The translations under genes and the position numbers were made by a program. Under the pieces are notes generated by a model that worked only from the letters and a program-made list of their open reading frames with translations, ran no database searches and was not told the origin of the DNA. This document shows positions 1-11,240 of a stretch of DNA of 64,000 bases, piece after piece (the first letter of the stretch is position 1; the number at the start of each line of letters is the position of its first letter). Origin of the DNA: Adiantum capillus-veneris. Its lineage: Eukaryota; Streptophyta; Polypodiopsida; Polypodiales; Pteridaceae. Location: positions 109,716,469-109,780,468 of the forward strand of contig CM043951.1 of the NCBI GenBank assembly GCA_014529385.2. Reading direction: 5' to 3'.

Positions 1-11
1 TAGATAAGCTA

Positions 12-797
12 ATGGAAGCTGAATTCATATACGAGATTGAACACACCGATTGGGTATCTCCGATTGTGGTGGTACCCAAGAAGAACGGAAAACTCCGAGT
101 GTGTGTCAACTTAAAGAAAGTGAATGCTGCAACAATCAGGGACAATTATCCCCTGCCGATAACTGATCATGTTCTAGAGCGTGTATCAAGGAAAACAGCA
201 TACTCCTTTCTTGATGGTTTTTCAGGATATAACCAGCTAGCCATAGCACCGGAAGATCAACATAAAACAGCTTTTGCAACGGAGTGGGGAATTTATGCTT
301 ATCGGGTTATGCCTTTTGGTCTAACCAATGCTCCCGCAACCTTCCAGAGGCTGATGACGCATGCTTTCAAAGAATACTTAAGGTTGTTTCTAGAAATATA
401 CATGGATGACTTATGCGTACATTCTCTTCTGAGAGATGAGCATCTAGAACACCTAAGAAAAGTATTTGAGAAATGTAGGACATATCGCATTTGTCTCAAT
501 CCTGAGAAATGTGTGTTTATGGTCCGACAGGGCAGAATTCTGGGACATATTGTCTCACAAAACGGAATATCCACGGATTTAGAGAAGATAAAAGTTATAG
601 TGGATATGCCTAGACCAACCAATGCGAAACAAGTACAGAGCTTTATGGGACATTGCGGATATTATAGACGATTCATTTACATGTACGCTATAATAGGCCA
701 ACCACTTTACAGGCTAATAGTGAACTTTGAATGGACAGAGGAGTGTGAGGAATCATTCAAGAAATTGAAAGAGGCATCATTACTGCTCCAGTCTTGA
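12..797 (+). pseudogene. Element A reverse transcriptase domain (partial, frameshifted end)
   Basis: This is the Ty3/gypsy reverse transcriptase, which copies element RNA into DNA. Visible motifs are WVSPIVVVPKKNGKLR at residues 14-29, the LDGFSGYNQ block at 68-76, MPFGLTNAPATFQ at 100-112 and the catalytic YMDD at 130-133. The thumb and connection follow with ILGHIVSQNGI and GYYRRFI. The upstream part of the fingers is cut by the window edge. The reading frame ends at a TGA (795-797) because of an apparent one-base loss near 770-785; the expected continuation (ITAPVLKSPDW) lies in the next frame. It is therefore a pseudogene here, although the domain itself is well preserved. Confidence 0.92.
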
Positions 798-3025
798 AAT
801 CACCAGATTGGGAGAAGATATTCCATGTGCATATAGATGCTTCGGCATATGCAATAGGATGCATTCTGGCTCAGCCAGAAGAAGGAAACATGGATTTTCC
901 TATCTGTTACGCCAGTCGACAGCTCAACAATGCAGAGAAGAATTACACCACAACAGAGCGAGAGGGATTAGGAATGATATATGCTGTGAAGAAATTTCGG
1001 CATTATCTTCTAGCCAACAAGTTTGTGTTTTTTACGGATCACCAAGCCTTGCTCTACCTAGTGAATAAACCATGCAATACCGGGAGAATAGTGAGATGGT
1101 TCATTATCTTACTGGAATTCGACTTCACGGTAGTAGTAAAGAAAGGAAAAACACATCTTAGAGCTGATCATCTTTCGCGATTGACGAATGGAGAAGACCC
1201 TATAGGAGTAGATGACGACATGCCAGACGCGTACTTGTTCAACATAGAAATGATACCGAAGTGGTCTCAAAATGTCGTTAGCCTATTAACCTATGGAGGA
1301 GAGTTTGATAGAAGAGAATACAACCAAAAACATATTGCTATTCAGCAATCCAAGAATCTTCAATTGGTTGCAGGAAGGTTGTATCAATTGGGAAATGATC
1401 ATGTTTTACGACTATGCATCAATCCTGAGGAATATAATATATATCTGCGCGAAGCACATGTTCAGGAATGTGCATTTCATTGTTCAAGAAGGAACACATA
1501 TAGGAATTTGTTACAATTGGGAGTCTATTGGCCAGGAATGAAAGAAAGCGTACATGAATATGTCACTGTATGTATTGTATGTTCATCAAAACCGCCAGCA
1601 GAGTATTCGACATTATATCAGATAATGATCGCTCCAGAATGGAGTCAGTATATTGTTGAATATCTCACAAATAGAACTTTCCCAGAAGGAACGTCAAAAG
1701 CTCGTCAGAAATCTGTAGAGACAGAAGCTAGAGATTACGCTTTAATAGGAGATCAACTCTATAAGAGAGGTAAAGACAACCAGCTTAGGATTTGCGCATC
1801 AGAGTCTGAGTATGTGATAATCCTGGAGCAAGCTCATGGAGGAGTAGGTGGAGGCCATTTCTCAGGTGATAAGACAACAAAACTTGTCTTAGCCGCAGGA
1901 ATATGGTGGCCAACATTACATATGGACGCTGAGGAATACGTTAAACGGTGTGATGACTGTCAGCGGACCAAAGTACCACTTAAAAGAGATGATATGCCGC
2001 TTAGACCAATGATGGGGGCAAGAGCTTTTGCAAAATGGGGGATTGATTATGTCGGACCCATTTCACCTCCTGCATATAAGACTCATGCACAATACATCGT
2101 TGTGGCTACAGACTATCTAACAAAGTGGGTCGAAGCAAAGGCAACTCAAAAAGCAGATGCCAGGACCACGGCACAATTTCTATATGAATACGTCTTTGTA
2201 CGATATGGATTGCCAATAGAAATTGTGAGTGATCGAGGCACACATTTTATAAATGAAGTGATAGAGATCCTTCTAGATGAATTCATGGTAATCCATAGGA
2301 AATCAGCCCCGTATCATCCACAAGCAAACGGACAAGCTGAAGCAACAAACAAAACCATATGCACGGTCCTTACGAAGATTGTATCTGAGTCGAGAACTGA
2401 CTGGGACCAGAAGTTGCATTCAACATTATGGGCATATAGGGTAGCATATAAAACATCAATAGGAACGACCCCATATAACATGGTTTTTGGGCTAAATGCT
2501 ATCTTACCAATAGAATTCTTGATTTCAACCTTAAGGGTGGCTAAGGATCTAGAGTGGACAGGGCACGAGCTTTCTGATAGAATAGATGACCTGGAAAAGC
2601 TAGACGAGCTTCGCCTAAAAGCAGTAGCTTCTATCTACGCTCAAAAAAGGCGACAAAAGGAATTTTTTGATAAGTATGTGCGGACTAAAGAGTTTAAGGT
2701 TGGGGACTATGTCCTAGTTTACACTCTGAAACAGCATGCTAAGAAGCTTAAAAAGCGAGGGATGGGACCTCTGGTGATTAAAGATCTATCACCAAGTGGA
2801 GCCGTCAAGATTGCTACATTAAACAGAGAAGAAATGCCCAATTGGATTAGTGGATGCAGAGTGAAAAAGTATCTTTTGCCGCTAACCCAAGACATGCTTC
2901 TCAAAATACATCAAGAAAAATTGCGTGTCCAGAAAAATAAAAATATTGTGGAGGAAGCGCAAGCCGAGGCGAAGGAAAGAATGGAGAAAAGAAGACTACT
3001 ACGTCAAAAACATCAATACGAATAA
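794..3025 (+). pseudogene. Element A RNase H plus integrase with duplicated zinc-binding domain
   Basis: This 743-codon open stretch continues pol after the frameshift, so the first codon (TTG) is not a real start. RNase H occupies residues 1-130, with D15 (HIDAS), E55 (TTTERE) and D82 (TDHQAL). Two H2C2 modules follow: H222, H229, C260, C263 and H348, H355, C386, C389. Each has its own upstream W-S-Q, LY..G and LR-C text, and the offset is exactly 126 residues. The integrase core has D418 (WGIDYVGP), D480 (VSDRGTHF) and E516 (NGQAEATNK), with 35 residues between the last two. The C-terminal region with GDYVLVY and a GPL-VIKDLSPSGAVKI block ends in a charged tail. Only one zinc-binding module is expected in gypsy integrases. 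The coding frame is open apart from the RT junction. Confidence 0.92.
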
Positions 3026-3045
3026 ACGCAGTCAGTATAACAGAA

Positions 3046-4149
3046 ATGGATAATGACAAAGAAGAACCCATCATTGAATGCAAAGTAGGAACCAACCAAA
3101 TCAAAGCCAGAGCACTATTGGATTCAGGAGCTCAAACTAACCTACTTTCACTCAGTTTGTATAGACAATTGACAAATGACACTACATTACAAACTGCCAC
3201 GCAAGAGTTAAAGAGTTACTCTGAGAATTCAATCAAAATTGTCGGATGCACAGTTTTACATATACAGATTAACTAATATGTGTATCCTCATATGTTTTAC
3301 GTGGTTGAAGACCAAGCTACACAACATCCATTATTGCTAGGACAACCATGGCAGAAGCAATACAATGCAATGATTGACTTGAGTTCTAAATCAGTGCTTA
3401 TCAAATACGAAGGTGAAAGTCAATCAGTTAAGTTCACCAAAGGAGCAGAGCCAACTCCAAAGGAAGAATCCAAGAACAAAGGTAAACAACAACCAGAGAA
3501 AAAGAAGAAGCAATGGCAACCAAAAGTTTCTATACAACTGGATTGCTCTTCGACGAGGAACTCTCAACATTGGATAAGGAAGACAAGCAATAATATAACA
3601 GCTCAACCTTGAGAAAAAACGGAGTCAAAGTTGGTATGGAGACCAAAAAAGGTTGTGCCAGAGAACACAAAGGTGGAAAACATAGTCTTCAATTCCAGAC
3701 AACAGAGTGATTCCAGACAATCAAGCACAGTGAAACAGATTTGGATTCCAAAGAAGTTCATGACGACACAAAGCTATAGCAAGCAAATTTGGATCCCAAG
3801 GATTTGTAAACAGGAACTCCCTTCAGTACAATCCACGGAAACTCCTAGGTATTTCAAGGCGAGGAAATCAACACAAAGAACAAAGCAGGTTTGGGTCGCA
3901 AAGAGTTTGTGGCAAGAACAAGCGAAGCGGAAGCAGATTTGGATTGTGAAAAAGCACAACAAGGTAAAGAAGAATCCATCTACTGATTCTACTACCGAAG
4001 TGCCAAAACCAACCCAAAACCCGACCACCAATCCTTCAATCAAACAAAGAGCAGCTTTATTGGAAAGACTGTTGTATCATCGCTCTACAATTGCATTGGG
4101 AACTTATGACCAAAACAACTACAATGGTTCGCCCAAAGACACTTCATAG
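3046..4149 (+). pseudogene. Retropepsin-like ORF with KQ-W-I-P-K repeats, downstream of integrase
   Basis: One frame is followed through two in-frame stops (TAA 3274-3276, TGA 3610-3612) to TAG 4147-4149, 368 codons in all. Residues 20-32 read RALLDSGAQTNLL, the aspartic-protease active-site motif; after the first stop comes PLLLGQPWQKQYNAMIDL, the usual second part of a gypsy retropepsin. A lysine-rich stretch (KEESKNKGKQQPEKKKKQ) follows, then a basic tail with five spaced copies of a K/Q-x-W-x-x-K motif. It starts 20 bases after the integrase stop, in another frame. Gypsy protease normally precedes RT, so this position is odd. It may be a second protease, a relocated one, or a recombination product. 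Whether a normal protease lies upstream cannot be seen. Confidence 0.75.
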
Positions 4150-4184
4150 TCGTCCGGGACGACTCAGACTAGGAGGGAGGGAGG
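4149..4184 (+). other. Short palindrome and purine tract after the protease ORF
   Basis: Immediately after the ORF stop is GTCGTCC-G-GGACGAC (4149-4163), perfect 7-bp arms with a one-base centre. It is followed by the all-purine run AGGAGGGAGGGAGG (4171-4184). The purine run could be a central or former 3' polypurine tract, since second-strand priming uses such tracts; no LTR start with TG follows directly, so this remains inference. Confidence 0.45.
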
Positions 4185-5793
4185 TATACAGGTATACAGG
4201 AGCTACAAAGCAGCTACAAGTGACAAAAACAAAGAAAAACAAAAATTATATTACAAGGGCAGTGTCTTACATGATTTTGCAATTTTTATGTTTGATTGCG
4301 GATATTGATAATATTTATGCCCTTATATACCTTGTTTTGCAACAAGAAAAGATCAAATGATGAATTTGGGTCTCTAGACGTATAAATATCACTAAATAAG
4401 AGTGTTTTTGGAGCTAAAAAGTGGAAAAAAGTGGTAATCCAAGTCCAGAAATCACAAATAAGTGTATACTCATATACACAGGGTTACCAGCTATTTATTG
4501 TGTATGTTTGGAATTTTTTGGCTTCAATTTGCTATTTTCCTTTATTTTTTATGATTTTCTTAATAAAAGTAAAAGAAAAATAAAAAAGCAGGTGAAATGA
4601 GATCGGAAAAAAGAAAAGAATAGACGGTGATGGTCCTAATGACAAGGGAAACCCATGGTAAAAGTTGGGTACAATTTTGAAAAAGTTGCGGAAAGTCCGA
4701 AACGGCAGAATTTTGGCAAGTGGACGGAATTCTAAGAAAACGGGTCAAACGAAGTCCAAATTGAGAAATTTCAAATCCTAAAGTGCATTTCACGACGAGA
4801 TAGGAGCACATGTCAAATTTGGTAACAAGTGATCCAGGAAGTCCAAAGTTAAGTATTTTTGACTTCACTTACAGGCTCATTTGCACTATTACCCACTTGG
4901 AGAGAGCAAAGAGCACACAGGAGCATCCAACCTTCTACAGCCTTCTACGACTGCTACGAGAGCTCAGAGGACACCAGACATGAGAGGTAGACTCGTTGCC
5001 ATATGCTTTTGATACTTATCATTAACTTTTGTCGCGAAAACTGAGCAAAACCAAGAAACAAGAGCAGACAGGGAATGTGGTAGAATGCTAGGTAGTGGCA
5101 CAACCGCCTAACCAAACCTTTCAAGAACTTATAGGTGGGTTACCCTAGTATAGAAGATGGGTTTCTAACACTCAAAGCTCGAGAAAGAATGACTGGAAAA
5201 ACCCTAGGTCGACAGAGCCTGTAAGAGGCAAACAGAAAAAAGTTGTCGAAACAATACGAAACTTCACAGGAAGTTCAACCACATCAAGGACAATGCAACT
5301 ATAGAATATCTCCAAGTTTGAATCACAAAAAGTAGGTCAGAACAACCGATTTGGCTGCGGACACACAAAGCGTCATTTTGGCATAACGGCTGAAATTGAC
5401 GACCGAATGAAATGAAACTTCACAAGCAGCTTCAAGTAACTATCGATGACTTATGTTTGCAAGCAAAACCCAAAAGAAAGCTGATTCACTTACCGATGGC
5501 GAAAAAGACGCTTTCGGGCAACCAAAAGGAGAAAGATGGAGAACAGGGAGCCAAAGTCAAGTTCAACCAAATAGATGGCTTCACAACATATCCAATGAGC
5601 TGGAAATGCAACTCTCGAGAAGAAAAGTTGAAGAAATTCAACTCCAAGGCAAAAAGACGACTTCGGAGACTGAAATGCCTATAATGGGGCTTTTTAGCTA
5701 AACTGATGACTTCTTAAGTTGAAAACTAGTTAGCAGGGATTAGGGCACTAGCACAAAGCATTCTTTGCACAAAAGGATCAACATTTCAAGAAA

Positions 5794-5817
5794 AGACATC
5801 ATATGCGTATGATGTCT
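5794..5817. repeat. 24-bp palindrome, copy 1 (one mismatch)
   Basis: Half-site AGACATCATACG followed by its reverse complement; this copy carries T for C at one centre position. First of five copies in the element A spacer. Confidence 0.9.
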
Positions 5818-6081
5818 CACAGCATGAATTTCACATCCATTTCAACATTTGAGTGCATAGCCTCATTCCACATGTTAATCACATCCTATGAACCAAGTAT
5901 CATGAGAATTGGAGTTAGAAAACCCAAGGAAAACCAAAAAGACACAAAGTAGGCCATAAAATTGATTTTTGGTCTTAATTTTGTCAAAATAACTCCAAAC
6001 TCATTGAAACTTTGTAGGATTGTTGTTAAACACATCTAGATACAAGCTATCTGGAACCAAAAAGCACCATTTTGACACAAA

Positions 6082-6105
6082 AGACATCATACGCGTATGA
6101 TGTCT
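6082..6105. repeat. 24-bp perfect palindrome, copy 2
   Basis: Exact half-site AGACATCATACG plus its reverse complement; 288 bp after copy 1. Preceded by ATTTTGACACAAA. Confidence 0.95.
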
Positions 6106-6366
6106 ATTTGCACTTATAGAGCCAAAACTGCTCATTTGTCATCATACATCCATTATATATATCTAATACATGCTACATATGAAATTTGGAACCATTTGGT
6201 CAAGAGGATCACCCCATTAGCCCAATTGAGTGAAAATACTTCACCTAAAGCCTATTTTTGGCCCAAATCCAACATACTCAAGTCCAAACCAAGATTTGAG
6301 TAGAGACAGTCCTTCACTAGTACATGGGGAGTCCACAGAACCAATCCCATGCAAAATTTATGAAAA

Positions 6367-6390
6367 AGACATCATACGCGTATGATGTCT
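6367..6390. repeat. 24-bp perfect palindrome, copy 3
   Basis: Identical to copy 2, 285 bp downstream of it. Confidence 0.95.
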
Positions 6391-6501
6391 CCAGAGCCAT
6401 TTTTAGCCCAAAATCTATCCAAACTTCATAAATCCACTAAATAAGCCTATCTAAAGCCAAATCCAAGCTTATAGAGAAATTTGGTCCAAAAATACACTAA
6501 A

Positions 6502-6525
6502 AGACATCATACGCGTATGATGTCT
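6502..6525. repeat. 24-bp perfect palindrome, copy 4
   Basis: Identical to copy 2; 135 bp after copy 3, about half the usual spacing. Confidence 0.95.
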
Positions 6526-6784
6526 CACTATGTGATTTTGGCACCTCAAGGCTTCAACCACCAAACAGAAGTGATCTACATGCCATTTGAAAGTGAACCA
6601 CCAAGTTTTATCCAATTTGGATCATAAAATCCAATTCCCTTTCAAAATTTTTCCAAGAGCCGAAACTGGACTAAATTGGCCAAAACTTGACCAAATGGGA
6701 TCCAAACTTAAATCCAAGCATATGATAATCATGTATACACTATTAGCTACAAGCACAACCAATATGAAGTCATTTTGACACAAA

Positions 6785-6808
6785 AGACATCATACGCGTA
6801 TGATGTCT
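6785..6808. repeat. 24-bp perfect palindrome, copy 5
   Basis: Identical to copy 2; 283 bp after copy 4 and about 170 bp before the third ORF. Preceded by ATTTTGACACAAA as in copy 2. Confidence 0.95.
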
Positions 6809-6974
6809 CCAGCATGATTTTGAGCCCATTTTGCATATTTCTTCACCTACCTTGCATCCTTAGGCCCTGAATAGCTCATGTTTCAATTTTCAAGTCATTT
6901 GGATAGTTAAAAGCTTCACTTCGGCTTTCAGTACTAAAAGGACGCTAACTTCTGAAATTGGAGTTACAGGATCC

Positions 6975-9900
6975 ATGGATTCCACCAAGTCATCGGCAAC
7001 GAAGAGAAAAAGACCGACAATCAAAGATGCTATTGCAGAAGCGGAACCCTTTGACATTCCAGCAGAAACCCTCAAGCCAACCAAAACTTGGGTGGAGGAA
7101 GCAGTATTGGAGAAAGAGGGAATAAAGATCTACCAGGGGACTTTCAGAGATCCTCAAGGGCAAGCGGTGGATGTACCGATGATCCTACAGGAATTGGTAG
7201 ATTATAGCAGGTCAGAAGATATCAGCAGGTACCTGGAAAGGGTAGACTTGCACAGTTTCTTCACCTCGAGACCATCAGGTGTGGATACAAGAAGAGTGTA
7301 CGAGTTGGCAACATCCATTCAGAAGGATGGAAAAGCCACATTGACAGCCATGGATGGAGAGAAGGTAGAAGTACAGATCACTCCACAGCTAATTGCAGAC
7401 GCATTGAAGCTGCACAACAAAGGGAGCTCGGTCAGGGAAAGAAGAGAGGCCATAGAGGTCTATGGGCCCAAGAAACAGAATGCGACCTATGGAGATATGG
7501 CGGACCCAAGAGCGGCAACCCTTTGCCGACTGTACAACCAATTTCTTCATGTTTGCAGTAAAAGACCACAAAAGTATACGACACCACCCCATGCCATTGC
7601 GACCACCATCACATGGGCATTAAAGAGCAATATGCCAAAAGAGGTGAATTACGCTCAACACATCTACGAGCAAGTAATTGCCATGCACAACGAGAAGCCA
7701 AAATACATAGGAGGAGCGGAAATTCTGACAAGAATAGCTTATGAAGCTATTGGAGCTAGAGATCAGTGGCCAAAGGCTCCCTCCCAGAATGAGTGGCTTA
7801 GAGAAGCCGATGAGGAGGAAGAACAGCCCGAAGTACCCAAGAGGGCATCCACAAAAGCACGCCGGAAACTAGAAGTAGTTTCAGAACCTGAAGAGGATGT
7901 GGACAAGCCACTTAAGAAGAAAGTGAAGAAGAAGGTTTCTCCCAAGCAAACCAAAAGTCAGAAAGTGGCAAGGATGGAAAGATTAGTGGAGCAGTTTAGA
8001 ACGGAAAGAGCTCTAAAGGGTGACTTTGAAGAAAAGTGGGTGCCAGACCCCACTAAAGTCGGAACTAGCTCGGCCAGGCCACATATTGATCAATACGATC
8101 AATATATTAAAGCTTATGAGGAGTCAGAGGCTATTTTGGAGCAGCAACCTGTCGAGCCATACACTGAAGAGGAGGTACAGTAATTAAAAGCTGAGCTGAA
8201 AAAAGACGACAAGGGGAAAAGGAAAGTAGATGAGTCTACTAAGCCTCAAGAGAAAGATGGGCAAGCCGACAAGGGGAAAGCCAAGGAAGCTGAGGACAAA
8301 CATCCCTCTATGACTGATGTACCAAGCCCGAAGACCAAAGAAAAGAAGATAGATCCAGTTCAGCAAAAGAGAAATGATAAGAGGATCTAGTAGAGATAGG
8401 ATACACCGAAGAAGAGGCCCTTGAGGCAGTTTATGGGATCACCCTACAAAAACAAGATGAACGGAGAGGGACGGAGAAAAAGACAGAGTAAAAAAGAAAG
8501 TGAAGAGAAACTAGACGAACCGAAAGTACTAGAAGAGCCAAAGCCAGTGGAGGTGGTGGCGGAAAGAGCTTTAGAGTTGACAGATGATGATGAAAAAGAC
8601 ATGCACATGGTGCATGAACTGCTCAACAAGATAAAAGAAAGGTCCAAGACAAAGGAAGTAGAGATTGAGACAGCCAAACAAAGGGAAGCAGAGTTGTAGA
8701 GAAATTTAGAGAATGCTATGACTAAATCTGAAAGTCATAAAGCATCACTCTATGACGCGGAAAACGAGAGAGACGGCTTGGTACTCCAGCTAGCCGAGGC
8801 TTCAAGAGAAGTAACAAGTGCACAGGAAGCAAGGGAGCGGATAGAGGATGAGTTGGAGGCGGCTAAGGATGAGCTCATTGAGCTAAGGTAAAGAGTCAAG
8901 CTCCAAGAAAGAACAATCACTAGACTCAGGTCTACCCCTAGAGCTAGCAGAGCAGGAACCGAACAAGAGGGAGCTATCGTACCAGTTTTGGAAGACCAGG
9001 TCCGAAGCTTACAAAGAGAGCTAAGATTAGAGCAAGTGCAAAGGTTGCACATTGCGGAGGGATCATTGGCCGCAGAGGAGAGGCTAACATTAGAAAATCA
9101 AACACTACGGGCAGAGAATGAGGCCCTCCGCAAACAACTCCAAGATCTACAAGAGCAACAAAGAAGAGAGACAAAGACACCACAAGAAGAATCAGGTGGA
9201 GCAGCCATAGAGCTACCAAAAACTGGAGAGGCAACCACAATTGAAGATCCAGCCCCAGCTCAAGAGGTGGCCTCGACTTCAAGAATCTCTGAAGAAGAAG
9301 AACAAAGGCTCCATGATCAAATAGAATAGTCAGCAGAGGAGAGTGCCAAGGCGGAAATGGAATGGGAGAGGAGACTCCTAATCTCTATTAGACTTCAGGG
9401 ACTAGACACAAAAGTGCTCCATGAACAGTGGATGCAACCCAGCCTGCCTTTCCCTTTGATGAAATTTGAAGTGCTAAAGACGAAAAAGAGAATAGAGGAG
9501 GAGCAGTATGTCGCTCTGTACGAAGGCGACATCACAAAGGAGGAACAATCAAAGAAGATAGTAGATTCACAACCTAGATGGAGGAAAGGTTGGCTGAACA
9601 AATATCCAGCCTACCTCATCTACTTGGTGGAGGCACCAAAGGAGATTCGAGAGGATGCAACCTTCTGCCCGGTGCTAAGAGTCAGAAACTGGAAAGAGCA
9701 TGGCAGGATTGCAGAAAAGAAGCCAAATTGGCTTAATTATCCCAGGATGCCAGGACCAAAGGCAGGAGAGAGAATAGGTAAAGCCTACATGGTGAAAACC
9801 CTAACGGGCACCATCAAGCTCTTTATTGTCTCTCCTGACCTTTCATGTCAGATGCTCAAGAAAATCTGCAGGACTCTCTTAGCTTGCATTGAAGTGTTCG

Positions 9901-10175
9901 CGCCAGATAAAGCCACGACCTCGAGTCTACTATCGACGGCCGACACGGTGACTGATATGATGTACGATCTTTCATTGCAGCCTTCTCCAAAAGTGTTACA
10001 CCTCCTATACCAAAGGATTATGTTTTTGCCTAGCTTCCACATACAAACATTCGAAGAAGCTTTCTACACCGGCTTTTTCACCCACGAAAGCAAAATATTC
10101 GGCCCAACCTTGACCATCGGCAACCTACGATACGAATCACATTTGCAGATGCTCAAGACGACAGGACTTTATTGA
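6975..10175 (+). pseudogene. Element A third ORF: N-domain, coiled coil, C-domain (1,067 codons with stops)
   Basis: One frame runs from ATG 6975 to TGA 10173-10175 with no frameshift, interrupted by seven stops, all TAA or TAG (8181, 8388, 8391, 8397, 8697, 8889, 9327). Residues 1-270 form a globular domain containing CRLYNQFLHVCSKRPQKY and GAEILTRIAYEAIGARDQW. Residues about 280-790 are highly charged, with heptad-like coiled-coil text such as LENQTLRAENEALRKQLQD. The last 270 residues form a second globular domain (WRKGWLNKYPAYL; LYQRIMFLPSFHIQTFEEAF). The element B ORF at 25647-29063 is homologous throughout. The N-domain vaguely recalls plant transposon-associated Athila-type ORF1 domains, but I do not recognise a function. 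I see no signal peptide or membrane segment, so an env role is not supported. The ORF stops 35 bp before the polypurine tract. Confidence 0.8.
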
Positions 10176-10210
10176 CCAAGCATAAAATTCATGTCAGGGA
10201 CGACATGAAC

Positions 10211-10224
10211 GCGGAGGGGGGGAG
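10211..10224 (+). other. Element A polypurine tract
   Basis: GCGGAGGGGGGGAG stands directly before TGTTGAGCC, the LTR start. Such tracts prime plus-strand DNA synthesis in LTR retrotransposons. Confidence 0.85.
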
Positions 10225-10433
10225 TGTTGAGCCAGCAGAGGATCACACCCACATTTTTGCTCACACTCATCATTTTGTAACCATTGATTGTAATAAATGT
10301 CTTTCCGACATTAATTTTGATTTGATCCATTCATTAAGTAACGGGACTCAATTGAGTTTCCAGCTTGTAATCCCGAAGTAATTTCACTTGCTGATGTAAT
10401 TAGTTAGAGATGTTCTCACCTCCAAGGCTGAGG

Positions 10434-10440
10434 TATATAA
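10434..10440 (+). promoter_or_regulatory. TATA box in element A LTR
   Basis: TATATAA about 210 bp into the LTR is the likely promoter TATA for element transcription. Transcription start not determinable. Confidence 0.55.
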
Positions 10441-10510
10441 GCCAAAGATTTTGTAACCTAAGGGGGGAGATTATTAATCAAAGTGAGTTTTTTGAGCACC
10501 GTGACTGTGT

Positions 10511-10611
<101 letters not shown>

Positions 10612-11240
10612 TTATCTACTTGCTATGCGAGATACGGAGCCGCCATTGGAGAAGCGACACCGCCATTGTGTTAGCAACGGCGAGAGCTACGCACAGATAC
10701 CAAGAGTGCGCGCTATCGGCTTCTATGTGTGGTAAGTTCCTACGAGCTTCGGTGTGAGTTTTCTTCCAACTCGTGTGTCGGAATGGAGCGTGCAGCATAT
10801 CTATAGAACCACAACGAGTAGAGCTACACAATAGTACCATCAGGGTCAAGTTTCGATCACCTGTATTTTTTGGCCTGTCTTCATACGCGTTTACCGCACG
10901 GAGTGGTTATAGGTTGATTTTGCAGTTCAAGTCTTTAGGGTGTTGTTCTTACCTAGTGTATAGACTTCCCCTTGAGTTTGAGATCGATTCAATGATTCTA
11001 GATCCTGTTTTGTATAGCATTCGTTCGTAGTATGGATTTCAGTCACTTGCGTATTTTAGAACTTAGATTTGATTTCCTTAGTAGTGATTGTCATTAGAAG
11101 GTCGAGTAGGTGATTTGACACCCACCTAGTTGTTTCCATGCGCCTGCGGGTCAAGCTCCGTCCTCGTCTGACAAATTCTGTTGTTGGTTGAGTTCTCGCT
11201 ATTTAGCTTTGGCTAGCGGCATAACCGCCTTAACAAGTGT

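Larger units (their letters stand above)
4185..6974 (+). other. Element A non-coding spacer between protease ORF and third ORF
   Basis: About 2.8 kb, AT-rich and without a convincing ORF. It contains a series of diverged units of about 280 bp marked by a 24-bp palindrome (listed separately). Text before the palindromes at 6082 and 6785 shares ATTTTGACACAAAAG, which shows that whole units, not only the palindromes, are related. Plant Tat/Ogre-type elements are known for long hypervariable 3' untranslated regions with tandem repeats, which fits this position. Confidence 0.6.

Noticed and set aside
5794..6808. Regularly spaced palindromes as a CRISPR-like array
   Set aside because: Spacing of about 280 bp with related text between copies, in a plant retrotransposon; not short direct repeats with unique spacers.
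6975..10175. Alternative genetic code (UAR read as Gln)
   Set aside because: Other elements here use normal stops and show TGA and frameshifts; mutation decay is simpler.
6975..10175. Envelope-like protein
   Set aside because: No signal peptide, membrane segment or Cys-rich ectodomain visible.
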